Assembly (NCBI RefSeq): GCF_005222675.1
Contig: NZ_STGE01000014.1
Location: 1-64,000 of the forward strand
Length of the DNA stretch: 64,000 nucleotides
Reading direction: 5' to 3'
DNA from: Mycolicibacterium sp. CR10
GTDB lineage: Bacteria; Actinomycetota; Actinomycetes; Mycobacteriales; Mycobacteriaceae
A program made the position numbers and the translations under genes. A model generated the notes under the pieces. That model saw nothing but the letters and a program-made list of their open reading frames with translations. It did no database searches and was not told the DNA's origin. This document shows positions 23,183-32,756 of the stretch, in pieces. Within the stretch, counting starts at the first letter, position 1, and each line of letters starts with the position of its first letter.

Positions 23183-25246
23183 GTGACCACAGCACACCAT
23201 CGGCAGCCGCGGGCCGGTTGGCCCACCGAAGGCCTGTCCTACGGAGGCGACTACAACCCCGAACAGTGGTCCGAGGACGTCTGGCGCGAGGACGTCGACC
23301 TGATGCGCGCCGCGCGGATCAACTTCGCGACCGTCGGGGTGTTCTCCTGGGCGCGCCTGCAGCCCGAACCCGGCCGCTGGGACTTCGACTGGCTCGACCG
23401 TGTCCTGGACCTGCTGCACAACGGCGGGATCCGGGTCGACCTCGCGACCGCGACGGCCTCGCCGCCGCCGTGGCTTCCCCATCGCCACCCCGAGGTACGC
23501 CCGCTCGATGAGCGCGGATACCGCTACGCGATCGGCAGCAGGCAGACCTGGAGCCCGGCGTCGGCCACCTACCGCGAGGCCTCGCTGGAACTCGTCGAGC
23601 GCATTGCCACCCGCTACGGCGACCACCCCGCCCTGGCCCTGTGGCACGTCTCCAACGAGCTGGGTTGCCACAACTCGCGCTGCTACTCCGACGATTCCGC
23701 CGCCGCGTTCCGTCATTGGCTCACCGATCGCTACGGCGACATCGACGGTCTCAACACCGCGTGGGGCACCACCTTCTGGAGCCAGCGCTACACCAGCTTC
23801 GACGAGGTCGTTCCCCCGGCACCGAGCACCACATTCGGCAACCCGGCCCATCTGCTGGACTGGCGGCGCTACTGCTCGGATGCGCTGCTCGACCAGTTCC
23901 TCGCCGAACGCGCTGTTCTGCAACGCATTACCCCGGAGATCCCGGTGACCACGAACTTCATGGTCGGGATGCCGGGCTGGGCGCCGCTGTCGGTGATGGG
24001 CGACATGGACTACGCCGGATGGGCCGCCCGACTCGATCCCGCCCGCGACATCATCAGCACCGACCACTACCTGATCGGTGCACCCGACGGCGAGTACGCC
24101 GCGCACCACAAACTCTCGTTCGCCGCGGACCACACCCGCGGCATCGCCGGGGGCCGTCCGTGGCTGCTGATGGAACACTCACCGAGCGCGGTGAACTGGC
24201 AACCGGTGAACCGGGCCAAGATCGCGGGCCAGATGACGCGCAACTCGCTCTCGCACGTCGCGCGCGGTGCCGACGGCATCGCCTACTTCCAGTTCCGGGC
24301 CTCGCTCGCCGGAGCGGAGAAATTCCATTCCGCACTCGTGCCGCACGCCGGCACCGACAGCGCCCGGTGGCGCGAGGCGCTCGTGCTCGGTGAACACCTG
24401 CACCGGCTCGCCGAGGTTGCGGGCAGCAGCGTCGATGCACCCGTCGGCATCCTGTTCGACTGGCCGTCGCAATGGGCGTGTGAACAGGTCGGTCACCCCT
24501 CGACGTTGCTCCAGCCCGCCGATCAGGCGCTGCGGGCCCACCGGGCGTTCACGTCGTCCGGTGCGACCTGCGAGGTGATCGGCTGGCAGGGCGACCTGAG
24601 CCGCTACCGGGTGCTGGTCCTGCCTGCGGTGTACCTGTGCTCGCACGAGAATGCCGCGCGCGTCGCCGAAGCCGCCCGGTCCGGCGTCCGGGTCCTGGTC
24701 ACCGCGTTCACGGGGATCGCCGACGAGAACGACCACGTCTACCCGGGCGGCTATCCCGGAGCGTTCCGCGACCTGCTCGGCATCCGCACCGAAGAGTTCT
24801 TCCCGCTCGCCGAGGGCGACGTCACCCGACTCGACGACGGCGGCCGCGCGGTCCTGTGGAGCGAAGAGCTACGCCACGGAGACGACGTCGAGGTACTGAC
24901 GCGATACGCCGACGGGCACCTCGGCGGCCTCCCCGCGGTCACCCGCCGCACCGTCGGGGAAGGGGCTGCTTACTACCTGTCGACGGTGCCCGACGCCGAC
25001 GCGTGGCGGGCGATGGCCGCGCGCGTGCTCACCGACGCTGCGGTGCACACCCTTCCGGTACCCGCCGGCGACGTCGAGCTGGTCCGCCGACGAGGTGCGT
25101 CCGCGGTCTGGCTGTTCGTGATGAACCACTCCCCCGACAAGGTGACCGTCCCGGTGGGCGGTCACGACCTGCTGACCGGAGAAACGGTGACCTCTCCCCT
25201 CCGCCTACCTGCAGGTGGCTGTGCCGTGCTGCGACAGGAGGTCTGA
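23183..25246 (+). CDS. beta-galactosidase, GH42
   Basis: About 687 residues. The TIM barrel begins GLSYGGDYNPEQW, a GH42 hallmark. The acid/base glutamate is in LWHVSNELGCH (about 159) and the nucleophile in LLMEHSPSAVNWQ (about 331). The trimerisation domain (about 395-600) and a small C-terminal beta domain follow. It cleaves beta-galactosides such as lactose or galacto-oligosaccharides. No signal peptide is present, so it acts on imported sugar. I chose GTG 23183 because a promoter-like pair positions the transcript start there; GTG 23177 and TTG 23165 are alternatives. It leads the plus-strand operon; the DeoR ribosome-binding site lies in its last codons. Confidence 0.92.
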   Translation: MTTAHHRQPRAGWPTEGLSYGGDYNPEQWSEDVWREDVDLMRAARINFATVGVFSWARLQPEPGRWDFDWLDRVLDLLHNGGIRVDLATATASPPPWLPHRHPEVRPLDERGYRYAIGSRQTWSPASATYREASLELVERIATRYGDHPALALWHVSNELGCHNSRCYSDDSAAAFRHWLTDRYGDIDGLNTAWGTTFWSQRYTSFDEVVPPAPSTTFGNPAHLLDWRRYCSDALLDQFLAERAVLQRITPEIPVTTNFMVGMPGWAPLSVMGDMDYAGWAARLDPARDIISTDHYLIGAPDGEYAAHHKLSFAADHTRGIAGGRPWLLMEHSPSAVNWQPVNRAKIAGQMTRNSLSHVARGADGIAYFQFRASLAGAEKFHSALVPHAGTDSARWREALVLGEHLHRLAEVAGSSVDAPVGILFDWPSQWACEQVGHPSTLLQPADQALRAHRAFTSSGATCEVIGWQGDLSRYRVLVLPAVYLCSHENAARVAEAARSGVRVLVTAFTGIADENDHVYPGGYPGAFRDLLGIRTEEFFPLAEGDVTRLDDGGRAVLWSEELRHGDDVEVLTRYADGHLGGLPAVTRRTVGEGAAYYLSTVPDADAWRAMAARVLTDAAVHTLPVPAGDVELVRRRGASAVWLFVMNHSPDKVTVPVGGHDLLTGETVTSPLRLPAGGCAVLRQEV

Positions 25247-25251
25247 CGAAT

Positions 25252-26085
25252 ATGCTTGCCCGACAACGCCAGGACGAGATACTCGCACAGGTGTCCCGCC
25301 ACGGCGCGGTGAAGGTCACCGATCTCTGTGCCGCGCTTCGGGTTTCGGATATGACCATCCGCCGTGACCTGAAGGAGCTCGTCGAGCAGGGACTCGTCGA
25401 GAGGGTGCACGGCGGCGTCGCACTGCCCCGCGCCGCCAGCGTGCACGAACCGGGGTTCGACGCGAAGTCCACCCGGGAGCCGGACGCGAAGCTGGCCATC
25501 GCCCGTGCCGCCGCACGTCTGGTCCGCCCCGGCATCTGCATCGGCATCTCCGGTGGCACCACCACCCACACGTTCGCCGGTGAGTTGCTCGACGTGCCGG
25601 GCCTGACGGTGGTGACCAACTCACTGCCGGTGGCGGATCGGTTCCACGAAGGCGGCCGAGACGATCAGACGGTGTTGCTCACCGGCGGCCAGCGCACGCC
25701 GTCCATGGCGCTGGTCGGCCCGTTGACGGTGGCGACCCTGGAACGCCTGCACATGGACATGCTGTTCCTGGGCACTCACGGCATCGACCCCGAATCGGGA
25801 TTGACCTGCCCCAACCTCCTTGAGGCACAGACCAATCAAGCGATGGCAGCGGCAGCGCGCCGGGTGGTCGTACTGGCCGACCACACGAAGTGGGGCATCA
25901 CCGCGATCGCCAGGACACTCAAGCTGTCGGAGATCGACATGGTGGTCACCGATTCGGGTCTGGACCGCAGCGCCCGCGAGATCCTCGCCGACCGGGTCGG
26001 CGACGTCGTCGTCGCACCCGGACTCACCGCCGAAGCCGCCGTGACCGGCTCATCGCCACAGGGAGCCGGCGATGAGCACGCATGA
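25252..26085 (+). CDS. DeoR-family sugar-responsive repressor
   Basis: 277 residues. The N-terminal winged helix is a classic DeoR domain: RQRQDEILAQVSRHG, then VTDLCAALRVSDMTIRRDLKEL and the wing GLVERVHGGV (about 1-60). The C-terminal DeoRC sensor (about 80-255) includes IGISGGTTTHTFA, LTGGQRTPSMALVG and VVLADHTKWG, the sugar-phosphate binding pattern shared with ribose-5-phosphate isomerase-like folds. AGGAGG sits 10 nt before ATG 25252. It lies between the beta-galactosidase and galT, so the effector is probably a galactose or tagatose phosphate. The likely operator is the dyad at 23001-23016. Its end overlaps galT by 14 nt. Confidence 0.92.
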   Translation: MLARQRQDEILAQVSRHGAVKVTDLCAALRVSDMTIRRDLKELVEQGLVERVHGGVALPRAASVHEPGFDAKSTREPDAKLAIARAAARLVRPGICIGISGGTTTHTFAGELLDVPGLTVVTNSLPVADRFHEGGRDDQTVLLTGGQRTPSMALVGPLTVATLERLHMDMLFLGTHGIDPESGLTCPNLLEAQTNQAMAAAARRVVVLADHTKWGITAIARTLKLSEIDMVVTDSGLDRSAREILADRVGDVVVAPGLTAEAAVTGSSPQGAGDEHA

Positions 26086-27226
26086 ACCCGCCGTCCGGGA
26101 CGTGCCTGCCACTGTCCGCAAGACCGCCACGACGCTGGCCGACGGTCGCGAGCTGATCTACTTCGACGACTCGGAGCCCTATCTCTCCGGCGGGGACACC
26201 CGGGAGCTCACCGACACCCGCGGGCTGCCGCCCGCGTCGTCGGACGCCCAGATGCGCTTCGACGTGCTCACTGGTGAGTGGGTGGTGATCGCCGCGGAGC
26301 GGATGGATCGGACGTTCCTGCCGCCGCCGGACTCCTCGCCGCTGGCCCCGTCGAGGCCCGGGCGACCCACCGAGATCCCCGCAGGTGACTACGACGTGGT
26401 CGTCTTCGAGAATCGCTTCCCGTCGCTGTCGCGGCTCGCCGCCGGCCAGACCCTGCCCCCCGGAGTGGACGGTGAGCCCCTGTGGCCCCTGGCGCCGGGC
26501 ACCGGTCGCTGCGAGGTGGTGTGCTTCACCAGCGATCCCGATGCCAGCTTCGCCGGCCTCAGCCAAAGGCGGGTACGCACCGTCATCGAGGCGTGGGCGG
26601 ACCGCACGGCCGAGTTGTCCGCCATCCCCGGCGTCGAGCAGGTCTTCTGCTTCGAGAACCGCGGCCGCGAGATCGGCGTCACGCTGACCCATCCCCACGG
26701 TCAGATCTACGCCTACCCGTTCCTGCCCCCGCGCACCCAGGCGCTGGTACGCCAGGCACGCGAGCACCGGGAACGTACCGGACGAAACCTGCTCTCCGAT
26801 GTGCTTGCCGCAGAGCGGCGTTCGGGCCGTCGGATCGTCATCGAGACCGAGCACTGGGTTGGCTATGTGCCCGCCGCCGCACGCTGGCCGTTGGAGGTAC
26901 ACCTGGCACCCCGCCGGGACGCGCCCGACCTGGCGGCCCTGACCGGTGCCGAACGCGCCGACCTGGCCGCCCCCTACCTCGACCTGCTCGGCCGAGTGGA
27001 CAAGTTCTTCGAAGGCGTCGACAAGACGCCGTACATCGCGGCCTGGCACCAGGCTCCGGTGGGCGTCGACCGCCCGCTCGGACGGCTGCATCTGCAGCTT
27101 TTCTCCCTCATGCGCTCGCCCGGACGGATGAAGTTCCTGGCCGGATCGGAATCGGCCATGGGGGCGTGGGTGAACGACACCACCCCCGAGCGCATCGCCG
27201 ACCGTCTCCGGGAGGTCGCACCGTGA
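26072..27226 (+). CDS. galT: galactose-1-phosphate uridylyltransferase GalT
   Basis: 384 residues. The HIT-type active site THPHGQIYAYPF at about 206-217 carries the nucleophilic histidine that is uridylylated. VVVFENRFPSL and LTGEWVVIAAERMDR are N-domain markers, and APVGVDRPLGRLHLQLFSL belongs to the C-domain. It converts galactose-1-phosphate plus UDP-glucose to UDP-galactose plus glucose-1-phosphate. It starts at an ATG inside the end of the DeoR gene and its TGA overlaps the galK GTG, so galT and galK are translationally coupled. It is the middle enzyme of the Leloir set in this island. Confidence 0.94.
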   Translation: MSTHEPAVRDVPATVRKTATTLADGRELIYFDDSEPYLSGGDTRELTDTRGLPPASSDAQMRFDVLTGEWVVIAAERMDRTFLPPPDSSPLAPSRPGRPTEIPAGDYDVVVFENRFPSLSRLAAGQTLPPGVDGEPLWPLAPGTGRCEVVCFTSDPDASFAGLSQRRVRTVIEAWADRTAELSAIPGVEQVFCFENRGREIGVTLTHPHGQIYAYPFLPPRTQALVRQAREHRERTGRNLLSDVLAAERRSGRRIVIETEHWVGYVPAAARWPLEVHLAPRRDAPDLAALTGAERADLAAPYLDLLGRVDKFFEGVDKTPYIAAWHQAPVGVDRPLGRLHLQLFSLMRSPGRMKFLAGSESAMGAWVNDTTPERIADRLREVAP

Positions 27227-28437
27227 CCCGCGAGGCCGACGTGCCCGGGTGGCTCCCGCCCGTCGCCGAGGACGAACTGGCGGTGCAGACCCGGGGACTG
27301 TTCACCGACAGGTTCGGAGGACACCCCGACGGCGTCTGGGTGGCGCCGGGCCGCGTCAACCTGATCGGCGAGCACATCGACTACGTCGGCGCTCGGGTGC
27401 TGCCGTTCGCGCTGCCGTACGCCACTGCTGTCGCCCTTCGTCTGCGCGACGACGACGTCCTGCGCTGCGCGTCGTCCGGACAGCCACAGACGTGGGCGGG
27501 CACCACCGCCGACGTCGGACCGCACGCGCCCCGCGACTGGCCGGCCTACGCGGTGGGTGTGCCGTGGGCGATGGCGCGGCACGGCACCATCGGCCGGTTC
27601 CCGGGCGCGGACATCGCCGTCCACTCGTCGCTGCCCCAAGGTGCCGGCCTGTCCAGTTCGGCGGCGCTCGAAACGGCTGTCGCACTGGGCATCGCCGAAC
27701 TGCTCGACGTCGCCACCGACGAGCCCGGCCGCGTCGTGCTCGCCCGCGACTGCGTGCACGCCGAGAATGTGGTGGCCGGCGCATCCACCGGCGGGATGGA
27801 CCAGTCGGTGGCGCTGCGCGCCACAGCAGGTCACGCACTGCTGTTGGACTGCACCGACTCCACCGTCGAGCACATCGCACTCGACCTTGCCGTCGACGAC
27901 CTCGAGCTTCTGATCATCAACACCAACGCCCCGCACCGTTTGGTCGACAGCGACTACGGCGTGCGCCGGGCACAGATCGAGCGGGTGGCCGCGCGGATGG
28001 GCCAGCATGTGCTGCGGAAATCGACCGACATCGAGGCGGTGGTGCGCTACGCCGTGGACGGCGATCCCGAACTGACACGGCTGCTGCGCCACGTGCTCAC
28101 CGAGATCCGTCGCGTCGAGACGGTCGCCACGGCGCTCCGCAGCGGCGCCGTCGGCGACATCGGGGAGGAACTCAGCGCTTCCCACCGCTCGCTGCGTGAC
28201 GACTATGCCGTCAGCTCAATCGAACTCGACACCGCGGTGGATGCCGCGCGGGACGCCGGAGCCCTCGGCGCCCGGATGGTGGGCGGCGGGTTCGGCGGCT
28301 CGGCGATAGCGCTGATCCCGGTGGGAACACGTACTGCCGTCGCCGAACACGTCCGTGTCGCCGCCGCCGGCCGCGGACTGCCCGGCCCCCAATTCCTCAC
28401 CGGCTACCCAAAAGGGTCGGCCCACCGTGTCGGCTGA
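27223..28437 (+). CDS. galK: galactokinase GalK
   Basis: 404 residues of the GHMP kinase superfamily. The galactokinase signature GRVNLIGEHIDY lies at about 44-55. The ATP-binding GHMP motif LPQGAGLSSSAALE follows at about 136, and GARMVGGGFGGSAIAL near 350 is the third conserved block. The catalytic aspartate lies in ASTGGMDQSVAL. It phosphorylates galactose at C1. The start is GTG 27223, overlapping the galT stop (GTGA). ATG-less starts with GTGA junctions recur in this operon. The ABC ATPase gene follows 33 bp later. Confidence 0.94.
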   Translation: MTREADVPGWLPPVAEDELAVQTRGLFTDRFGGHPDGVWVAPGRVNLIGEHIDYVGARVLPFALPYATAVALRLRDDDVLRCASSGQPQTWAGTTADVGPHAPRDWPAYAVGVPWAMARHGTIGRFPGADIAVHSSLPQGAGLSSSAALETAVALGIAELLDVATDEPGRVVLARDCVHAENVVAGASTGGMDQSVALRATAGHALLLDCTDSTVEHIALDLAVDDLELLIINTNAPHRLVDSDYGVRRAQIERVAARMGQHVLRKSTDIEAVVRYAVDGDPELTRLLRHVLTEIRRVETVATALRSGAVGDIGEELSASHRSLRDDYAVSSIELDTAVDAARDAGALGARMVGGGFGGSAIALIPVGTRTAVAEHVRVAAAGRGLPGPQFLTGYPKGSAHRVG

Positions 28438-28470
28438 GTCGGCATCACCCACGTAGAAAGGGCACCACCC

Positions 28471-29544
28471 ATGGCACAAGTCAGTTATCAGCAAGTGACC
28501 AAGCTCTATCCGGGCACCGACCGAGCAGCGGTCCGCAATCTCGACCTCGACATCCACGACGGCGAGTTCCTGGTCCTCGTCGGTCCGTCGGGCTGCGGCA
28601 AGTCCACCTCGCTGCGGATGCTGGCCGGCCTGGAAGACGTCGACTACGGCTCGATCCGCATCGGTGACCGCGACGTCACCGCCGTCCCGCCCAAGGAACG
28701 CGACGTGGCGATGGTGTTCCAGAACTATGCCCTGTACCCGCATATGACCGTCGCCGAGAACATGGGCTTCGCGTTGAAGATCGCCGGCATGCCGGGCAGT
28801 GACATCGCCACCCGGGTCGGCGAGGTGGCCAAGATCCTCGACCTGACCGAGTACCTGGACCGCAAGCCCAAGGCACTCTCGGGCGGCCAGCGGCAGCGAG
28901 TCGCCATGGGCCGGGCCATCGTTCGGGAACCTCAGGTGTTCCTGATGGACGAACCGCTGTCGAACCTCGACGCCAAGCTGCGGGTGCAGACCCGTACGCA
29001 GATCGCGCAATTGCAGCGTCGACTGGGCACCACCACGGTCTACGTCACCCACGACCAGGTGGAGGCGATGACGATGGGCGACCGGGTGGCGGTGCTCAAA
29101 GGCGGGCTGCTGCAGCAGTGCGCCAGCCCCAAGGAACTCTACGAGAAGCCCGTCAACAGCTTTGTCGCCGGCTTCATCGGCTCACCGGGCATGAACCTGG
29201 TGACACTCGACGTCGCCGACGGCCACGCCGGCCTTGGCGCACTGCAGATTCCGTTGGAACGCACCGTCGCCGACGCGGTCACCGACAACCGGGTGATCCT
29301 CGGCGTGCGGCCCGAGGCGTGGACGGTGTCCAACGACGGAGCACCTGTCGAGGTCGACGTCATCGAGGAGTTGGGGGCCGACGAATTCGTCTACGGCCGA
29401 CTCGACGTGGGCGGGTCACACCTGCCCATCGTCGCGCGGTTCACCGGCCACCACACCCCCGCCAAGGGCGAGACGGTCCATCTGACGCCCAACGCCGACA
29501 AGCTGCACTGGTTCTCGTCGACCACAGGGCTGCGCCTGAACTGA
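28471..29544 (+). CDS. sugar ABC transporter ATP-binding protein (MsmK/UgpC-type)
   Basis: 357 residues. Walker A GPSGCGKST (about 37-45), Q-loop, signature LSGGQRQR (about 135), Walker B VFLMDEPLSNLD and the H-loop YVTHDQVEA are all intact. A C-terminal TOBE/OB regulatory domain (about 240-357) marks the MalK/MsmK class. It energises the two permeases encoded on the opposite strand of the island, although enzymes of this class often serve several sugar importers. A ribosome-binding site AGAAAGGG precedes the ATG. The stop is 3 nt from the amidohydrolase stop, the second edge of the island. Confidence 0.93.
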   Translation: MAQVSYQQVTKLYPGTDRAAVRNLDLDIHDGEFLVLVGPSGCGKSTSLRMLAGLEDVDYGSIRIGDRDVTAVPPKERDVAMVFQNYALYPHMTVAENMGFALKIAGMPGSDIATRVGEVAKILDLTEYLDRKPKALSGGQRQRVAMGRAIVREPQVFLMDEPLSNLDAKLRVQTRTQIAQLQRRLGTTTVYVTHDQVEAMTMGDRVAVLKGGLLQQCASPKELYEKPVNSFVAGFIGSPGMNLVTLDVADGHAGLGALQIPLERTVADAVTDNRVILGVRPEAWTVSNDGAPVEVDVIEELGADEFVYGRLDVGGSHLPIVARFTGHHTPAKGETVHLTPNADKLHWFSSTTGLRLN

Positions 29545-29547
29545 GCC

Positions 29548-30720
29548 CTAGCCGGACGAAGCGTGTTCGATCAGGTTCACCAGCAGTTGCACCCCGATGC
29601 CCAGCGCACGCTCGTCGAGGTCGAATGTCGGCTGATGCAGATCCAACTGAGGCCACCGACCGTTCCACACCCCGAGCCGCGCCATCGCGCCCGGCACCTC
29701 TTCGAGGTACCAGGAGAAGTCTTCCCCGCCACCCGACTGCTGGGTGTCGGCCAGCACATCAGGGCCGATCGCCTCGATCGCGTGGGTGATGATGCGCGTG
29801 GACACCTCTTCGTTGACGACAGGCGGCACGCCGCGGCGATACTGCAGCACGTACTCGACGCCCAGCGGCGCCAGCAAGGACGAAATAGCTTCCTGCACAA
29901 TAGCTTCCAGCGTCAGCCAGGCTTCGCGACTGGCCGTGCGGATGGTACCGGCGAGCGTGCCGATCTGCGGAATGGCGTTGGCGGCCACCCCGGCATTGAC
30001 CGCGCCCCACACCATCACGGTGCCGAAGCGCGGGTCGATGCGGCGCGACAGAATGCCGGGCACACCGGTGATCAGCGTGCCCAGCCCGTACACCAGATCA
30101 CCTGTCAGATGCGGACGCGACGTATGCCCACCGGGCGAATGCAGGGTCACCTCGATGTGGTCGGCGGCCGAGGTGATGGGGCCCGGCTTGACCGCGACCC
30201 GGCCCACCGCCAGATGCGGATCGCAGTGCAGCGCATAGATCCGTGACACCCCGGTCAGCGCGCCCGCGGCGATCGCATCGATCGCGCCGCCCGGCATCAG
30301 TTCCTCCGCGGCCTGGAACAGCAACCGGACACCGACGGGCAGTTCGGGCGCCGACGCCAGCGCCAGTCCGGCGCCCAGCAGCACCGCGGTGTGCGCGTCG
30401 TGGCCGCAGGCGTGGGCGACGTTGGGCACCACCGACGTGTACGGCGCGCCGGTCCGCTCGGCCATCGGCAGCGCGTCCATGTCGGCGCGCAGGGCCACCC
30501 GCGGCCCGTGCTCCGGGCCGAAATCACAGGTCAGGCCCGTGCCGCCGGGCAGAACCTTGGGGTTGAGACCCGCGTCGGCGAGCAACGAGGCGACGAACTG
30601 CGTGGTCGCGAACTCCTGGCGCCCCAGTTCGGGGTGGGCGTGAATGTGACGGCGCCACCCGACGAGGTCGTCGTAGTGGGCGCCCAGCCACGCGTTGGCG
30701 ATCTCCGGCAGCCCCGTCAC
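29548..30720 (-). CDS. amiA1: M20-family amidohydrolase (AmiA1/Rv3305c-like)
   Basis: 390 residues. The M20D aminoacylase/amidohydrolase pattern starts with WRRHIHAHPELGRQEF. The metal-binding block is HACGHDAHTAVLLGAG (about 104), followed by LLFQAAEELMPGGA with the catalytic glutamates and HSPGGHTSRP in the lid. Family enzymes hydrolyse N-acyl amino acids or indole-type conjugates with divalent metals. The natural substrate here is unknown. The start is GTG 30720, overlapping the TGA of amiB1 by 4 nt. The order amiB1-amiA1 matches Rv3306c-Rv3305c as I recall it. Confidence 0.87.
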   Translation of the reverse strand: MTGLPEIANAWLGAHYDDLVGWRRHIHAHPELGRQEFATTQFVASLLADAGLNPKVLPGGTGLTCDFGPEHGPRVALRADMDALPMAERTGAPYTSVVPNVAHACGHDAHTAVLLGAGLALASAPELPVGVRLLFQAAEELMPGGAIDAIAAGALTGVSRIYALHCDPHLAVGRVAVKPGPITSAADHIEVTLHSPGGHTSRPHLTGDLVYGLGTLITGVPGILSRRIDPRFGTVMVWGAVNAGVAANAIPQIGTLAGTIRTASREAWLTLEAIVQEAISSLLAPLGVEYVLQYRRGVPPVVNEEVSTRIITHAIEAIGPDVLADTQQSGGGEDFSWYLEEVPGAMARLGVWNGRWPQLDLHQPTFDLDERALGIGVQLLVNLIEHASSG

Positions 30721-31895
30721 GATGCCCGCCTCCGCTGATGCTCGAGCACCCTGTCGCGCTCGCTCGGGTTCTCGGCCAGCGCAACCACGGTGCGCGCCAG
30801 CATGATCGAGCCCTCGGTCACCGCGGTGTCCGCACTGTCACTGACCGCCGCGGCGGCAAACGCCGGCTGGTGGATGGACGCGCCGCCCGCCTCGATGCCG
30901 ACGATCGGGTGGATCCCCGGCATCACCTGCGTGACGTTGCCCATGTCGGTGCTGCCCAACGGCATCGACGCCTCGACGTCCTCCGGTATCGGCGTGCGCC
31001 CGAAGCGCACCATCTCGGCCCGCAGGGTCGAGGACAGCCAGGCATCGGGGAGCAATTCGGCGTAGGCGGGTGCGGTCTCGGTGACGACGTGCTCGCAGCC
31101 GGTGGCGACAGCGCCAGCCGCGAAACACCCTGTCATCCGAGATTCCAACTCGCGCAACGACTCCGAGTTCGTGGCGCGCATCGTGTAGCGCAGCTCGGTT
31201 CGCGCCGGGATGACGTTGGCTGCCTGGCCGCCGTCGGTCACGATGCCGTGCATCATCTGCCCCGGCGCCAACTGTTGGCGCAGTAGGCCGATCGCGACCT
31301 GCGTGACCGTCACCGCGTCGGCGGCGTTGATCCCGAGATAGGGGGCGACGGCGGCGTGTGATTCCCGCCCGGTGTAGCGGACCGTCGCCTCCGACAGCGC
31401 CAGCGAGCGCCCCGCGGCGATGTCGATCGGCCCCGGATGCAGCATCACGGTGGCGGCGATGTCGTCGAACACCCCGGCGTCGAGCATCAGTACCTTGCCT
31501 CCGCCCGCCTCCTCGGCGGGGGTGCCCAGCAGCACCACCGTCAGGCCCAGTTCGTCGGCGACCTCGGCCAGCGCCAGCGCAGTGCCGACGCCCGACGCGG
31601 CGATGATGTTGTGCCCGCACGCGTGCCCGATCCCGGGCAGCGCGTCGTACTCCGCGCAGATGCCGATGACCAGCGGACCGCTGCCGAACACGGCGCGAAA
31701 CGCGGTGTCCAGGCCCGCCGGCGCTGTGGTGATCTCGAACCCACGCTCGGCCACCAGGGCCTGCGTCTTGGCGCAGCTGCGGTGCTCAGCGAAGGCGAGT
31801 TCGGGCTCGGCGTGAATCGAGTGGGACAGCTCGATCAGGTCGCTGCGGCGTCGACGCACTGCGTCTTCGACGCACGTCGACGCGGCGGTGGGCAT
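30717..31895 (-). CDS. amiB1: M20-family amidohydrolase (AmiB1/Rv3306c-like)
   Basis: 392 residues, paralogous to the downstream amidohydrolase. [15 protein letters not shown] is the N-terminal block, [17 protein letters not shown] the metal site (the D of the usual GHDAH is N here), and [17 protein letters not shown] the catalytic glutamate pair. The lid segment reads [20 protein letters not shown], typical of the p-aminobenzoyl-glutamate hydrolase-like branch. It may release acyl amino acids or p-aminobenzoyl-glutamate, but the reaction is not established. The gene is the first of a two-gene operon and is divergent from the purine nucleoside phosphorylase gene. Confidence 0.87.
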   Translation of the reverse strand: MPTAASTCVEDAVRRRRSDLIELSHSIHAEPELAFAEHRSCAKTQALVAERGFEITTAPAGLDTAFRAVFGSGPLVIGICAEYDALPGIGHACGHNIIAASGVGTALALAEVADELGLTVVLLGTPAEEAGGGKVLMLDAGVFDDIAATVMLHPGPIDIAAGRSLALSEATVRYTGRESHAAVAPYLGINAADAVTVTQVAIGLLRQQLAPGQMMHGIVTDGGQAANVIPARTELRYTMRATNSESLRELESRMTGCFAAGAVATGCEHVVTETAPAYAELLPDAWLSSTLRAEMVRFGRTPIPEDVEASMPLGSTDMGNVTQVMPGIHPIVGIEAGGASIHQPAFAAAAVSDSADTAVTEGSIMLARTVVALAENPSERDRVLEHQRRRAS

Positions 31896-31952
31896 GGAGG
31901 CAGTATCTCACTGCCCGTGATGCGGTCCGACCGACGCCTTAAGCTGCCCACC

Positions 31953-32756
31953 GTGGAAGACCCAGCAGAACCCGCGGCAGCCGCCCGGCAGGCCGCGGCA
32001 GCCCTGGCCGAACGCACCGGCGTCGACGCACACGACGTCGCCGTGGTGCTCGGATCCGGATGGGCGCCCGCGGCCGCGGCACTCGGCGACCCCGGCGCCG
32101 TCGTCCCCATGGCGGACCTGCCCGGCTTCACGCCACCCCGCGCCGAGGGGCACGGCGGCCAGGCCCTGTCGCTGCGGATCGGTGCCCATCGGGTGCTGGT
32201 GCTGCTGGGCCGGATCCACGCCTACGAGGGACACGACCTGCGCCACGTGGTGCATCCGGTGCGGACGGCCTGCGCGGCGGGCGCGCACACCGTGGTGCTG
32301 ACCAACGCCGCGGGCGGCCTGCGCTCCGAATATTCGGTCGGCCAGCCCGTCCTGATCAGCGACCACCTCAACCTGACGGCACGCTCCCCGCTGGTCGGCG
32401 CCCAGTTCGTGGACCTCGTCGACGCCTACTCGCCGCGGCTGCGGGCCATCGCGCGGGAGATCGACCCGACGCTGGCCGACGGCGTTTACGCGGGCCTGCC
32501 GGGTCCGCACTACGAGACCCCGGCCGAGATCCGGATGCTGCGCACGCTGGGAGCCGATCTGGTCGGGATGTCGACGGTGCACGAGACGATCGCCGCCCGG
32601 GAGGCCGGCGCGCAGGTGCTGGGAGTTTCGTTGGTGACGAACCTGGCGGCCGGGATGACCGGGGCGCCGCTCAGCCACGACGAAGTGCTCGAGGCGGGCC
32701 GTCAGTCGGCGACCCGGATGGGCTCTCTGCTCTCTTCCGTGATCGAGCGGGTCTGA
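31953..32756 (+). CDS. punA: purine nucleoside phosphorylase
   Basis: About 267 residues. It phosphorolyses inosine and guanosine to the base plus ribose-1-phosphate for purine salvage. [12 protein letters not shown] binds phosphate, [10 protein letters not shown] and [13 protein letters not shown] are trimeric PNP hallmarks, and [16 protein letters not shown] plus [11 protein letters not shown] contact nucleoside. I chose GTG 31953 ([13 protein letters not shown]) because the protein then matches the roughly 268-residue mycobacterial PNP; ATG 31920 would add 11 residues. PmmB downstream can act on pentose phosphates in some bacteria. The 3' end overlaps the convergent AbrB-like gene by 55 nt. 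Confidence 0.92.
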   Translation: MEDPAEPAAAARQAAAALAERTGVDAHDVAVVLGSGWAPAAAALGDPGAVVPMADLPGFTPPRAEGHGGQALSLRIGAHRVLVLLGRIHAYEGHDLRHVVHPVRTACAAGAHTVVLTNAAGGLRSEYSVGQPVLISDHLNLTARSPLVGAQFVDLVDAYSPRLRAIAREIDPTLADGVYAGLPGPHYETPAEIRMLRTLGADLVGMSTVHETIAAREAGAQVLGVSLVTNLAAGMTGAPLSHDEVLEAGRQSATRMGSLLSSVIERV

